From Auanema rhodensis (lineage: Eukaryota > Nematoda > Chromadorea > Rhabditida > Rhabditidae): 64,000 nucleotides of DNA. A program made the position numbers and the translations under genes. Position 1 is the first letter of the stretch; the number at the start of each line of letters is the position of its first letter. This document shows positions 12,600-25,800 of this stretch, in pieces. The stretch is taken from the NCBI GenBank assembly GCA_964057225.1, contig OZ059899.1, forward strand, positions 6,944,001-7,008,000, given 5' to 3'. The notes beneath the pieces were generated by a model, which saw only the letters and a program-made list of their open reading frames with translations, was not told where the DNA came from and did no database searches.

Positions 12600-13548
12600 A
12601 TGTCTATTCAACAAGTTTTTGTTATTAGTAGAGCTGGAAGTTTGATATATGACTGGGAATCCAAAGCTGAGCCGGTAAATTCAACATATTATCTCATTAC
12701 TTCTATGTTTCTTTAGATTGAAATTCAAAAAATGTTTGATTATCCTCTGGGTATTGTTTTAGAAGAAATAGACTCCAAAGCAGTTGTTGTGTTCGGAGAA
12801 CGCGATGGAATTAAACTACGGTTGGTAGAATTGTTCACATTATTATATTTTATTTTACATTGGAAAGTGTTTTAGTTATCATGTTACTGCGGTGAATAAG
12901 TGCCCAGTGGTAGGAACAAGGTTTACTCCTGAGGATTCAGGGGAGGAATGTAATGTGTTCTCATATGTAGAAGATGAAAATAATTATCCTGTGAGTAATT
13001 TTCTTTTTTAATATTATCTTTTGGTATCTCAGATGTTTTTGAAATTCTCAGCACCTTCCATAACTACTAATGAAAAAATCATTTTATCTTCAATGTTCCA
13101 TTCTCTCTTTACTATTGCTGTACAATTAAGCCCAGTTAACAAAAGCTCAGGAATTGAGGTTTTCTAGTGTATTTTGTCTATGTTTTTGTAACAATTTTTT
13201 TAAGGTTTTGGAAACTTCCCAATTTCGATTATGTTGTTTACAAAGCAGGACGGGTAAACTAATTATTTTCTTCTTGGTTATTTTTAATTTTTTAGGTGTA
13301 AAATTTGTAATAGTTACATCTGCCGGTGCAACAGTCCCCGTTGAATCTATTTTAAATAAGCTTTATGAACTTTATTCAGATTATGCTTTGAAGAATCCTT
13401 TTTATGCAATTGATATGCCTATCAGGTTTGATTTATAAACCTTGATTGGTTGTTTTAGAGAACATATTCTAGATGTCAAAAATTTGAAGATGGGCTCAAA
13501 TCACTTTTAGAAAAAGTGGAAAAAAATACTAGTGCTGTAGCCATATAG
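12600..13548 (+). CDS. TRAPPC4: TRAPPC4 (synbindin/Trs23), TRAPP complex subunit
   Basis: Multi-exon gene with short introns. It begins [19 protein letters not shown] and continues with [12 protein letters not shown], then [44 protein letters not shown] and [18 protein letters not shown]. These match TRAPPC4 along its length, including the FHSLF and DYALKNPFY signatures of the longin-fold sedlin/synbindin family. TRAPPC4 is an essential core subunit of the TRAPP II/III exchange-factor complexes that activate Rab1/Rab11 in ER-Golgi traffic and autophagy. It sits between PDRG1 (125 bp upstream) and LAMTOR4 (177 bp downstream), all on the plus strand, consistent with one polycistronic unit resolved by trans-splicing. 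Confidence 0.95.
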
Positions 13549-13718
13549 TTCCACGATTCATGGGTAGTTTCAATAATATGTATTTATATGTTTTACTGTG
13601 ATTTTTTGAATTCATTGAACAATGCTTATAAATTTTTTTTTACATTCAGAATATTATTGTTTGGTATAATACCAATTTTATTTAGCAACAGCTCAACTCA
13701 AGTTTTTCTTATATAATC

Positions 13719-13725
13719 TGTTTAG
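13719..13725 (+). promoter_or_regulatory. Candidate SL trans-splice acceptor of LAMTOR4
   Basis: TGTTTAG directly abuts the ATG at 13726, in the 177-bp gap after the TRAPPC4 stop codon. Confidence 0.5.
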
Positions 13726-14049
13726 ATGTCTGATACGAATTTTTCCTTTCTTAGTAAAATTCCCGATCAATGTGGATACATTGTGTACTCTGATGGTGCT
13801 CTTATTAAGGTATTTCAGAGCAGTATTTTTTTACTAATACTATTTTTTTCTAAGTCAGAAGGAGAGCTCGAAAATCGTGAAAGCATTGTCGAAATAGCTC
13901 AGAAACTTTTGCGCATTCCTCGAACAGACGAACTTCCAAAAGACACAAAATTCAATCAAATCACTGTCCAGTTTGCCAAGCATTTTTATACTATCTCTCA
14001 AAGTGGAAAAAATATTTACATTGTGAAAAGACGATGTGCTCAGTCATAA
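13726..14049 (+). CDS. LAMTOR4: LAMTOR4-like Ragulator subunit
   Basis: Two exons separated by a 45-bp intron (about 13810-13854) that is in frame and open, so the unspliced frame reads through. The spliced protein is about 90 residues: LSKIPDQCGYIVYSDGALIK, SEGELENRESIVEIAQKL, then ITVQFAKHFYTISQSGKNI and a terminal IYIVKRR. Human LAMTOR4 has the same IPDQ-x-GY-x-V-x-S-x-GA start, SGDLEN block and VFVVKR end. LAMTOR4 is a roadblock-like subunit of Ragulator, which anchors Rag GTPases and mTORC1 to the lysosome. A canonical AATAAA lies at 14174-14179, about 125 bp after the stop, marking the likely end of the cluster. Confidence 0.88.
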   Translation: MSDTNFSFLSKIPDQCGYIVYSDGALIKVFQSSIFLLILFFSKSEGELENRESIVEIAQKLLRIPRTDELPKDTKFNQITVQFAKHFYTISQSGKNIYIVKRRCAQS

Positions 14050-14249
14050 GTCACTTGTTTTATACGCCTTTTTTAGTTTCACATTCCTATGAAATGCTTA
14101 TGTGAATTTATGTTTCAATAGTTAAAAAAAACTAGATATATGTAAAAATTTGGAAAAGATTTGTACTAACATGAATAAAGCTTTATGCAAGGGAGATCAT
14201 GTGATTATGCGAAACATTTTGCTCCGTTTGTTATTGCTACATATAGTCA

Positions 14250-15929
14250 TCAGTTGCTCTTTGTCTTCACGGTTCTAGTCTCAATTCTTGTGGTTGTTTT
14301 AACTTGATTGTCGTTATTATTGTCCTAAAGGAAAAAAAAACTTTTAAACAGTTTTTTGAACCAAACTAACCTGATCGTAGTTATTTTTAGTTCTGTAAAA
14401 CGCTGAAAATAGGAATGACATATAGAATCCACTAATCATGAAAGCAGTGATATGATTTGGGGAATAAATTCCAAGAATCCAATGACCGAAGATATTCAGA
14501 AGAAATACTACTATTTGAGTCTGCAAAAATAGTTAGTTTTATTTATTATAATCAGTTGTTGTACTATAAGTCTGCTTGCAACATAAGTGATTTGCGCATT
14601 AGGAGAAAAGTATCTTGCTTGAATCGAACTCAAAGCAGGAATGAGAGATAAACATCCGAACAAGCGACACCAAAGAATATGATGAGAATCAATGTTATGT
14701 TCTGGTTTTATCTGAAGTAATTTTCTAAATAGTAAAACAGCATCTTCCTTAGCTACCACAATTTTCAAAATGTGCTGTGGAAAAGCAAAATGAAGCATGG
14801 TCATCAATAGTGACAAACCACCATCGATGTACATTGCATTCTCAAAATAAAAACTGCCTTTGCCCTAAACGAATAATTAGTATGTATTTTCATCTTTAAC
14901 AGACCTCTATCCATGTTGTTGAACGTTTAACCATGGAATCAACCTCTTCTTGGGATGTTCTTTTATTAAGAAAGAGACGAAGAACTTCTGTGAAGAACCA
15001 TATTCCTTCTGCTAATAAAGCACAAATGATAAACTATAAAATGGAAATACACATTTTATTGGATGCGGAATATTAAACAAACGTTATCAGAAATCAGTAA
15101 CCCTCTTGTAGATTTGTGACTGAAATTCCAAGCGGCAAAAAGCTGCGTGAATAGACAAAAGAACGAAGACATAACACGAGCATACAATAATGGTTGTTCA
15201 ATCTTTCCAGGTTCGTTTTCTATCGACCAAAGAAAATAAGAAAGACCGATCTATACAAGATTAAAACTTTTGGATTTCAAACACTAATACATACGTGAAA
15301 TGCTCCTTGATAAGCTTGAAGAAATTTATGTAAAACATTGAATTCTCCATTAACCTGATTATTGAAAAAACCTTAGAATCAATGTAATATACTAACTGTT
15401 ACACCAAGAAAATAAGAAGAGCACAGTAGGTAGAAAAAGCCAAGTGATACATGTGCAGCAAGCTGACTTCGATTCCGATATTTTAATGGTATAAAAGGAA
15501 TAAATGCCGCTAAGAAAAATGCAGCTACAAGAATATGAGGAATCAATGCCAGAACCATTATCCACCTGAATATATTCATTAATCTGCGTAAATTTTTGCC
15601 TCAAGATAAAACATGATAATAAGCATAAATAACTTTGTAGTATGAACCATTTTAATGAATTGAGCTTGCTGTTACTTGAAACAATATGATTCATGGAAAA
15701 ATCATTAAATTTAAAAGGAAGGCAGCTGCCAAAATGCAATCGATTGAATTGAAAATTAGGCTTACTAACATATTTCGGAGAATCGATTAAAGAAGACGAA
15801 AAAAAAACTCAAAGCTTCAATATCCGCAACTAAACGACGAAAGATGCTAAGTATTGCACAAACAAGCACAAAAAGCCAAAGTTCGTAGAGCCGGGTAGCC
15901 ACAAACAGCTTGGCTGCTATTTGTATTAT
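14250..15929 (-). CDS. Unrecognised multi-pass membrane protein with an internal repeat (5' end not found)
   Basis: Eight or so minus-strand exons in consistent phase. The most upstream exon I can support encodes AAKLFVATRLYELWLFVLVC and a following Phe-rich helix; its donor pairs in phase with an exon carrying MNIFRWIMVLALIPHILVAA. Further blocks: GEFNVLHKFLQAYQGAF, a helix region LLYARVMSSFFCLFTQLFAA, FIICALLAEGIWFFTEVLRL, SFYFENAMYIDGGLSLLMTM, HILWCRLFGCLSLIPALSS and a C-terminal helix pair ending in a soluble Asn/Lys/Thr-rich tail. The two segments around YARVMSSFFCLF and WCRLFGCLSLIP look like duplicated four-helix units. The second half loosely resembles the layout of TP53I11-type proteins, but I do not claim homology. 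Nothing indicates substrate or compartment. No start codon is visible in the 5' exon, so a further upstream exon is missing from this model. Confidence 0.6.
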
Positions 15930-16492
15930 CTTTTAAGCATAAGTCCGTGGCATTTCTACCCAATCACAATACAACGTTAAGTAAATAATATTACTAGCTA
16001 ACAGAAACAGATTCTTATAATATATGAAGCAGTTTTCAGAACAAGGCCGCAAAGGCTTTCAACGAATAGTACAGGCTTAGCTGCTAGACAACAGACGCTT
16101 GGCTAGTGGTCAATGGCACTCCTTCTCTTCTTACGCTCTATGTAGATCAGCGCAAGCTGACCTATTCTTACCAACGACAATGTGACAGATGGTCACTGAA
16201 AAGCTAGCTCATTTGAGAAGAGAACATTTGCAGAAAAGGGATAGACAGACGATAAATAGAGTATCTAATAATAAAATAAAAATTGTGCCCAATGATCAGC
16301 ATATTTCTATCTGAGTAACATCATAGATTTGTAGGCTATTGTTTTTATTTTTTCGATAAATAAATATGGCAAATAAAAAAATGTCATCATAAATAACGGA
16401 ACAATGCAGTCCTTTTTGAATTTATAATTATTTTACAACCATCTTAAAGCTCAAAAAAATATAGTTATCTTAAAATTATTACTTACGCCCCA

Positions 16493-16797
16493 ATTACTAT
16501 TGCAATCATTAACGGTTTGTTCATCATCTCTTTCCAATAAAAGTCCTGAGGAACAGAATCAATTTTGAGTATTTGACATCTATTATTAATACCTTGTGCG
16601 ACAGCATCTTGGATTTTGCTTTTCACCACATCCTTCTTGGGCCTTGTAAATTCTACCTGAGAGCCAGATTCTGAGAAATCACCCCATCTTCTTATTTTTT
16701 TCTATTAAAATAAACAACAAAAAGATTTCAACTAATAAACCTCTCGTTTTACGCATACTATGCAACAAAATATTACAGTTAATATAATGAAATACAT
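16493..16797 (-). CDS. Small single-pass membrane protein, unrecognised
   Basis: Three short exons in phase. The start MYFIILTVIFCCIVCVKRE gives a membrane-anchoring helix followed by basic residues, then a soluble segment with RRWGDFSESGSQVEF and a Lys-rich stretch, and a final exon ending MIAIVIGA-stop. The stop codon overlaps a strong donor consensus (GC-GTAAGT), so the last exon may instead splice onward, perhaps into the multi-pass gene downstream at 14250-15929; no phase-matching next exon was found. The helix start and phase consistency support coding; function unknown. Confidence 0.45.
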
Positions 16798-16981
16798 CGG
16801 TATGCAGAGAATTTTTGTGGAGCACCGACCGATAATCCCAGAGAGTCAGAAAAAATAAACTTCGAAAGCATAATTTATTATTGATTAATCTTTAATTAAA
16901 TACAATCCATAAAACGACGCATGAGTTTAGAATCAGGGGTTTTTATATGCAGTTATGAAAATATAAAAGTAGTTATATAAA

Positions 16982-18738
16982 TTAGTTTTGAATTGGTGAA
17001 ATGAAACTCTCATACAGCGATTTAATTTGAGCTGCCCTATTGAGTTTGACATAGTCATAAATAATATTATCAGAAAGAGAGAGCATTTCGTCCAAAATTT
17101 GTTTCAGTTCACTCAATTTTTCCTTTTGATTTGCACTCTGCATTGCAGGAGAGCTAATAGGTCGATTTTCTTTATCTTCGGATATCGAATTGTCGAAATT
17201 CTATAAAAAAATTTAAATTCTAAGAATATAACTAAAAACTAACCTCAATTTTTATGAATGCCTGATTATTCTGGACGTTGCACAATGGACGAAAGCCGGT
17301 CGAGGATACAGTAGAAGTACTAATTGGTAAGCTGGGCTCATTGGAACTATTTGGCACTACAGGAGATGGTGCTACCACTGTAGAAACTGTAGTAGGAGGC
17401 ATTATGGGTGCCAAGGGATATGCGAGAGTATGAGGAATGGATTGTGAAACCGGTTGAGCCAACGAATTTTGCATATTTGGTTGTATTGTTTGAACCATAG
17501 TTTGAGGAAATACTTGAGGTATCGGTTGTGTAACAGATTGTGGCAAATTCTGTTGGAATGGTACGAGAGAGGACAAGGTAGTTATGTCAGGAAGACCAGG
17601 TTGATTAACTACGGGTACTTTACCACACAATGCGAGCTGAAGAAATAAAAAGGTGTAATTGAATTTATTTTAAAAGAACTAACCAAGTTGTTATAGAAAT
17701 TATGCATTTGTTGTGGATCAGTTGGCGCCGCACCATTGCCAGCAGACTTTATGTAATCATTAGAATCCGACGACTTAGTTTCAGGGGATGATACTGAAGT
17801 CTCTGTTGGAGTGCAGGACTGAGAACTCTCGCCATCTGAAGGAGATCGTTCCTTTGTACTGACAGGAGAAGACGCTAATGCCATGGAGAAACCTAGAAAC
17901 AAAAATAAAAGCTCCATGCAGTAAATAGAAACATACTTTTTCGGCTGTATCTTCTCTTGGGTTTAGAATCAGTTTTAGCCGGTAAGGGAGCAGCTGTAAC
18001 AGAATGACCGGAGTGAATGCTACGAAGCTGTGAAATACGTAGTGTCTAAAAAAAAAAATAAAAACACATAAAGATAATTTAAAAAGCTTACCTTGTTTTT
18101 GAAATGATAGCACACTCTTAGCATAGCCTCACAACCACAAGGTAAATAATTTTGATTAGGTCTGGAGCCATTGCCTAAAAATAGAAAATAATAGAAAATA
18201 ATAAAAAAGTGGATAGACTAGTGTTACCTCGCTTTCTAGGCTGTCCGTAATGTGCACACTGATAAACAATATAACGATAATGACAAACTGTATCGACATT
18301 TCCGTTAGCATCTTTAAGAGTCTCAGATGAAGCAACTCGGAATGGGTGATTGTACGTCTTCTTCCAAGCTTCAAATTCAGCTTTGAATTCGGCAAAACTA
18401 AACCAAATATAATATTTAAAAGCTAAGCACACTAAAAACAACCTCTTAAACTCGGCTTCTAGTTCGATTCTAGTTGCATTTTCTGATTGTGAAGTTCCAC
18501 TGGGACTAGAAGAATTAACTACAGATGATGAAGGTATCAGTGTAGAATCATTCAAAGAATCGTTAAACGTTGAATCCATAGATGTATCGGCTATAACTTA
18601 TATTGTATTAAGGAATCCAAACTTGCAACTATACCGGAGTTTGTGTGTGCAAATACGTTAGTATTGTAAAGGGTGTTCGGAATTCTTCTTCTTTTTGCAG
18701 CAGGTTCAGAAATCTAATATAAATCAAATAATATCAAT

Positions 18739-18828
<90 letters not shown>

Positions 18829-18886
18829 TTATAAACGTTACCTCTTCTTCTCCTACTTCAACGAACTTAGAAGCGTCGTATGTCAT
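16982..18886 (-). CDS. ZSWIM3/FAR1-like zinc-domain protein, putative DNA-binding factor
   Basis: Seven or so exons. The N-terminus MTYDASKFVEVGEEE is followed by a basic nuclear-localisation-like stretch (AAKRRRI) and a Ser/Asn-rich linker. The central domain starts FAEFKAEFEAWKKTYNHPF, then VCHYRYIVYQCAHYGQPRKRG, LPCGCEAMLRVCYHFKN and HSGHSVT: the spaced C..C, CGC and H-x-G-H pattern of the WRKY-GCM1 zinc fold found in FAR1/MULE transposases and in ZSWIM1/ZSWIM3 N-termini. Downstream is a Ser/Pro/Thr-rich region, a Gln/Pro-rich region (QPVSQSIPHTLAYPL) and a C-terminal helical segment LSELKQILDEMLSLSDNI, which could be a dimerisation or coactivator helix. No DDE catalytic core or SWIM motif is seen, so this looks like a domesticated DNA-binding domain. 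The ATG follows CATTTTAG by 4 bp. Intron 1 contains a long (AT)n tract. Confidence 0.65.
18738..18828. repeat. (AT)n microsatellite inside intron 1
   Basis: About 80-90 bp of nearly pure AT dinucleotide between the first and second coding exons of the minus-strand ZSWIM3-like gene. The tract makes up most of that intron, so its length may vary between individuals. A plus-strand open frame through it is an artefact. Confidence 0.95.
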
Positions 18887-19436
18887 TACACTAAAATGAA
18901 TTAAGGTAATTTCTTCTTCACAAATAATAGCTAGAAAATTGGTTTCGAGTAACTGCTTACAGGTTGAAACCTTTCAGTGACTAGAGCTGGTTAATAAATG
19001 TTCACTTGCTAACAATATCTGCCCTACTTATTAAATTGCCTAATCCCAACGGCAATTGTGACCGGAGGTGCTCACAGAGATGCCGACAGAACTGACGAAT
19101 ATTAGGCTAAGTATGAATTCCAATGTGCCTGGAACCGATTGCTTTTGATTCCTATTGGCAAAGATCATGTTATGAACAATTCTCATGTCAATCATATCCA
19201 ATCGGTAATACTACCTTTCCCGAACTGCCACGACCGATTACACTACAGTATCAGATTAGTATATCATTTTAAAAGTCGATAACTGGTGATTTCGAGAATA
19301 TAGTCATTTTATTTGGGAAAACTAGCAAACTTTCAAATCGCAACTTGTTTTGATATTGATTGTTCAAGTAACATAATCAATAATTACTATTGTTTTATTG
19401 TTTTTAGATGAAAGTACAAAATTAGTTCAGATATCA
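18887..19436. other. Intergenic stretch, nothing recognised
   Basis: About 550 bp between the start of the ZSWIM3-like gene and the end of the phosphatase gene, both on the minus strand. I see no coding frame or RNA gene. It is moderately GC-richer around 19030-19160 and probably carries promoter sequence for the ZSWIM3-like gene. Confidence 0.5.
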
Positions 19437-20915
19437 TTAGTTGTGGTATCATTAATTTCTGCAATCCTCTCAGCATCAAATTCTTCTGGTTTAAGTTGAA
19501 TAAAAGTTATTTCCAAGCTTTCACTAATCTGATTTTAATATTTTTGATATTAGTAAATTAAAAATTAGAAACATACTTGCACGATTGCCGCATAATTTCT
19601 TAAACCGTCATGATATCGCGCAGCCGAAAATACAGTTATCAGCTTTCTGTTAGCAAAGAGCCCATATCCAAATTCCACAACCTATGAAATATTCGAGCAT
19701 TACACATGTGCTATACTTTTACTTTTACTTGATGTGCTCTAATTATTAAATCAATTTTTAGCTGTTCACACTTTTCATTAACAATATCTTCTCCAAACAT
19801 GTGAGATACTGATCGATTGGTATTAGCCTATGATATCTTTGAGCAAACTAACATAATTCAGAACTACCTGAAAACCTGTTATAGCTGGATCAGGATCAGA
19901 CCAAAGCAAATCTTGAGCCAATCCCTTAACAGCAGGCAATGGTCGTTTAATAGCTTTGATATCATTCAGAGATTTCAGTTCCGGTGATAATCCTAATTTA
20001 TATTAAAGATAGAAGATGCTGTTTGAATCGTACCTCCATGCATACAAAGAATTTTTTCAGAAACTAAGGCTGCAAGTGGCATAAGAGCAAAAACATTATT
20101 GAATTGATCATATAATGCCTTTGCTTCCCCAGGTCCTTTAAATCTTTCTTCTATTTCTTGCCAAAAGCCATAGATTCTATGTAAAAATAAAGAATTTCAA
20201 AATTATTTATACTAATACAATACTTGTTGATATGTTGAAGTTCATGGTTGCCTCTAAGCAGATATACCTTGCTTGGAAATTGTATTCGACACGATAATAA
20301 TAGAGTAATTACTTCAATTGAGTGTCTGCCTCTATCAACATAATCTCCAAGAAACAAAAATTTGTTTTTAAAAGGTAAACCACATGCCTATCATTAAAAA
20401 TCATTAATAATTGACATAATAATATGTTTTCTTACGTTGAATATTCTCATTAGATCACCATATTGCCCATGAATATCACCGCAAACATTTACAGGTGCGC
20501 GAAGCTAAAACTGGATGTATTATTATGTTTCATACAGTTTAAACTTCGATTAATGTTTCACTTTTAGTGAAAGCCTCTTTTGCTTTTTCAAGAATTACAA
20601 ACAGATCTCGTATCTAAATAAAAGTCACTTGCTTTTCGATGACTTATTCATACTTTATAATCCATTTGTTTAGGACCAGCTAGAAGATGTCTTTTTATGA
20701 ACGATTTAATATCAAAGTTGACAAAATCCTCTGTTGTGAAAAATTCGCTTTTCTTCTTAATATAATATTGATTATGTCAAGTTTTATTTTTCAACTCACG
20801 TTTTCTAGCTTCTGCAAAAAAATCACGAGATTTTAAATGGAGAGTCAGTTAACGTAATACCTACACTTTGGTCAGGGGGTTGCAAGATTTCTTGCTGGTG
20901 AACAGATTGTATCAT
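19437..20915 (-). CDS. Divergent PP1-like serine/threonine protein phosphatase
   Basis: Multi-exon gene of about 390 residues. Metallophosphatase motifs in order: [17 protein letters not shown] (GDIHG), [16 protein letters not shown] (GDYVDRG), [18 protein letters not shown] (RGNHE), LCMHGGLSPEL (HGG), DLLWSDPDP and IIRAHQVVEFGY (RAH), so all metal ligands are present. The PP1/PP2A SAPNYC loop is replaced by [15 protein letters not shown], which removes the Cys that contributes to toxin binding in PP1. The N-terminus precedes the catalytic domain by about 60 residues ([11 protein letters not shown]), and there is an acidic C-terminal extension ending [10 protein letters not shown]. This fits the expanded PP1-related phosphatases of nematodes, many expressed in germline. 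A TTTTAAG acceptor lies 5 bp before the ATG. Substrate unknown. Confidence 0.88.
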
Positions 20916-21052
20916 TCTTACTTAAAATTCTTTTAATGAATAATTATTAATTTAGAGCAGCTCCTTGCAACCGACTCTTAGAAGGATGAGAGAAAACAAA
21001 ACTTTCACGTCACCACGTGAAACTACTAGTATCATTTTTAAATGACACAACA

Positions 21053-22570
<1,518 letters not shown>

Positions 22571-22822
22571 AGTTTTATTCCATAAGTTGATAATGCCATT
22601 TTTTTAATAATTTAAATATAATAATTTTTTTTCACAGTATGTTATTGAGCAGAATCAAAAAATAATAAAAAAGTACTAAGTTTTAAAGTTGTAGGCAAAG
22701 TTTGTATTGCACTCTGTTACTCGCATTGTCAAAAAAATAATGATAGAAATACCAAGTAATTATAGGCACATGTAAATATTTGTAAGTTAAAGATATTTCT
22801 CTTTTCTCTTGTAAAGTTTTGG

Positions 22823-25800
22823 TTAATGCTTTATCCTAGGCAGCTTTAATACATTATTGTTATTATTGTTGTTTCGATCCCGTCGATTATGTTCTATCTG
22901 AAATATCATTAAATAATTTCATTCTAGATAATAATATTTTACTCGTTTGGATTCTCCGACGTTTTCTGTGGATTTTGTTCTGAATTTCGACTTTACTCTA
23001 TTCGGAAGCATGTAGATTTCAATCGGACTAAAATTATTTTCACTACTATTTCGAAAAAAAAATTAGAGTTGAAAACTCACTTTTCCTCTTGATTAGTGTC
23101 AACCTCTATTCGACGCAAACGAGCTGACCGAACTCCATAGTGACGAAGACTAGAATCGCAAAAAGCCATCAACCTCTGCATTTTAGCCAATAAATCAACT
23201 TCTTGCGGGAATTTTTTCTCTGCTATCCAAAACATGAATTGCAAAAAGGCATGGAATGGTAATCCTTCAAATTTTATTTAGTTTTATAGAAGTGCTAGTT
23301 GATGATACCATTTGCTATTGTGCCTACATCTCCACTGAAGAAATAATTTATTTCAGACATTTTTGTTTCCATTTGTTGCGGAGTGACAACATTTACCAAA
23401 TTACATTTTCTGTATAATATAAAATTAAAGTTTAAACAACTATATATATAAAAAGAAACCTGACGAATTGACGTATGCCACCAGCAGAGATGTTAACCGT
23501 ATTCCTAATTTGAACAAACTGCATAAAAATGTACATAGCTTTATCCAAGAAAAGCAAATGACCACTGTGAGCACCATATCTTGTTGGAAATATCTAAGAT
23601 AAAACAATATAAAACAAAAATTATTGAAATATTATATACTTCACTGAGATGAGGTTTTCTTTTAGTTTTTAATGTATTCATATCATCTTGAAATTGGGTA
23701 ATATTATTACCATTTCTCAATGTATATGACCTGAAATATATATGTTTCAAAATTTCAATTAATTATTATAATTACTCTGATCTTGTTGAATATTCTTCAT
23801 CCAATAAACCCAAAACTAACAAAATTGTGTCTTTAACCAAAGGTATTTTAATGACCTGAATATGCACTTGGTATGGAGCAAAAATCTAGCAGCCCTTTAC
23901 CTCATCCACAATGCTTCGAACTCTTTGAGCTCCACTTTCTTCTAATGATCGTCCAGGAGCTGGTACAATATGATCTAAACCCAAGAAAAATATTATTGTT
24001 CAAAGTGTTCAATGGTAACCTATTGACAGAGAAGGAGCAGCATTAACCTCCAAAAGAACTGGAGTTCCATCTGATCGAATCATAATGTCAAACCCCATTA
24101 TCTACAAAAATAAAGAATTTTTTTAAAAAACATTATGTAACCAATCACTTGAAAACATTGCGGACCACGTGCATCATGAAAATGATGTTCATAATGAAGC
24201 ATAATTTCTGGTAACATAGCTAACACTGTCTGAATAATTTCATTTATGAACATATAGCATGCAACTCTGATTCACCTTCACCAATATAAGCTTAATATCA
24301 TGCCATAAGCGTTTTGTTTTTAATCCTCTTGCTTCCAATTGATGAAAAACCGTCGATAACAATCTTTTACTTCCTTTTAATTTTTTAATTATCTCAAAAA
24401 GAAATTTTATTGAATCCCTACCTTTTATCTGGTCTTGCAATGAGTGACTATGAACATACTGATTATTCGATTTATTTAACGAATAGTTTGTTAGATGAGC
24501 AAACAAATTTTCAAAGTTTGCTGAGGTAGGCTTTTCGTACTTTTCAGTACAAAACCTAGCCATGCCTATAAATTTTGAATAAACTAGAAAATGCAACGAA
24601 CAGGATGGATAAATTGACATTAGATGGTCGGTTGTGTAGCGTTCGTGGTGTAATGGTCAGCATGGATGCCTTCCAAGCATTCGACGGGGGTTCGATTCCC
24701 CCCGAACGCATACTTTTTGAAATTTTTTCATATATAATAAGAAATCATACCTTCACGAGCAACATACATGGATAATGGATTTATACTTCGTATAACACCA
24801 TATACGCGAAAATCAAATTTTAGACCATCTGACATTAGGAAAGGATCAGATACGTATTCCTGAAATATGTTTATGAAGTTGAATTTCTATTATATAATTA
24901 TTTCTTTCCGGCTTACTGATTAAACACGTCATAAATACATACATGTATATGACATATTTCTTATTGAAAAGAGAAAATTTTATTTTCAAAACATTTCGTT
25001 GAACTATTACCTGAACTAACTGCTTTTCTTGAGGATTTTTTATTAGATTCGGATGATTAATAAGATATATACCTGTTCCTTGAGCTCCTTAAGAATATAG
25101 ATATAGATACGAACTTTAACATTATAAATTACCTTCATCAGGCTTAACTATAAACCACATTTCTTGATATTTTCCATTTTGCTTACGTTTGTCCATTTCA
25201 TTTTTGAAAAAGCGCTGAAATGGATAACTAGAATATAAACTTCTTCTTATAAGTATTAATAATTTGGAAAAATTCAATAATTTAAAACTAGAGCTAACTT
25301 GAAAATCAACATAATGTGCTGGAAGAAACCATGATTTGGGATAGAATGCATATTCCTTTGGAAAAATTTTCTGCATTGACGAAATAGAATGAGTTAATGA
25401 AATTTTTTTGGCTAATTCTGTCATTCCTGAAATATAAAAATATATTTATATAAAAAGATTGATAATGTTATACCTGGAAACTTATTAATTTTAGCATTAG
25501 ATGATTGAACTATATTCCTCATATCATTATAAACAACATTGTGCCAATATAAATCACATGGACGTCCATCTGGACGGCCATTTGGAAACTAAAGTAAAAA
25601 AAGGCAATATAGCTTTTAAGCGAGTTTTTTGTTTTTTTTTATGTTGTTTCATGAAGCATTATTAAGCTATACCTCTTGTATTCCAATTTTTCTACTGCAT
25701 AAACTAACAGCGGGCAAGTTTGATTTACATCTTGATGTATCAATGGAATATCGGTTTGTTGAAGTCAAACGATTACGATATACACGAGTAAATGATCCAC

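Noticed and set aside
18695-18904. Plus-strand open frame of alternating Ile-Tyr codons
   Set aside because: It is simply the translation of the (AT)n microsatellite in intron 1 of the minus-strand ZSWIM3-like gene.
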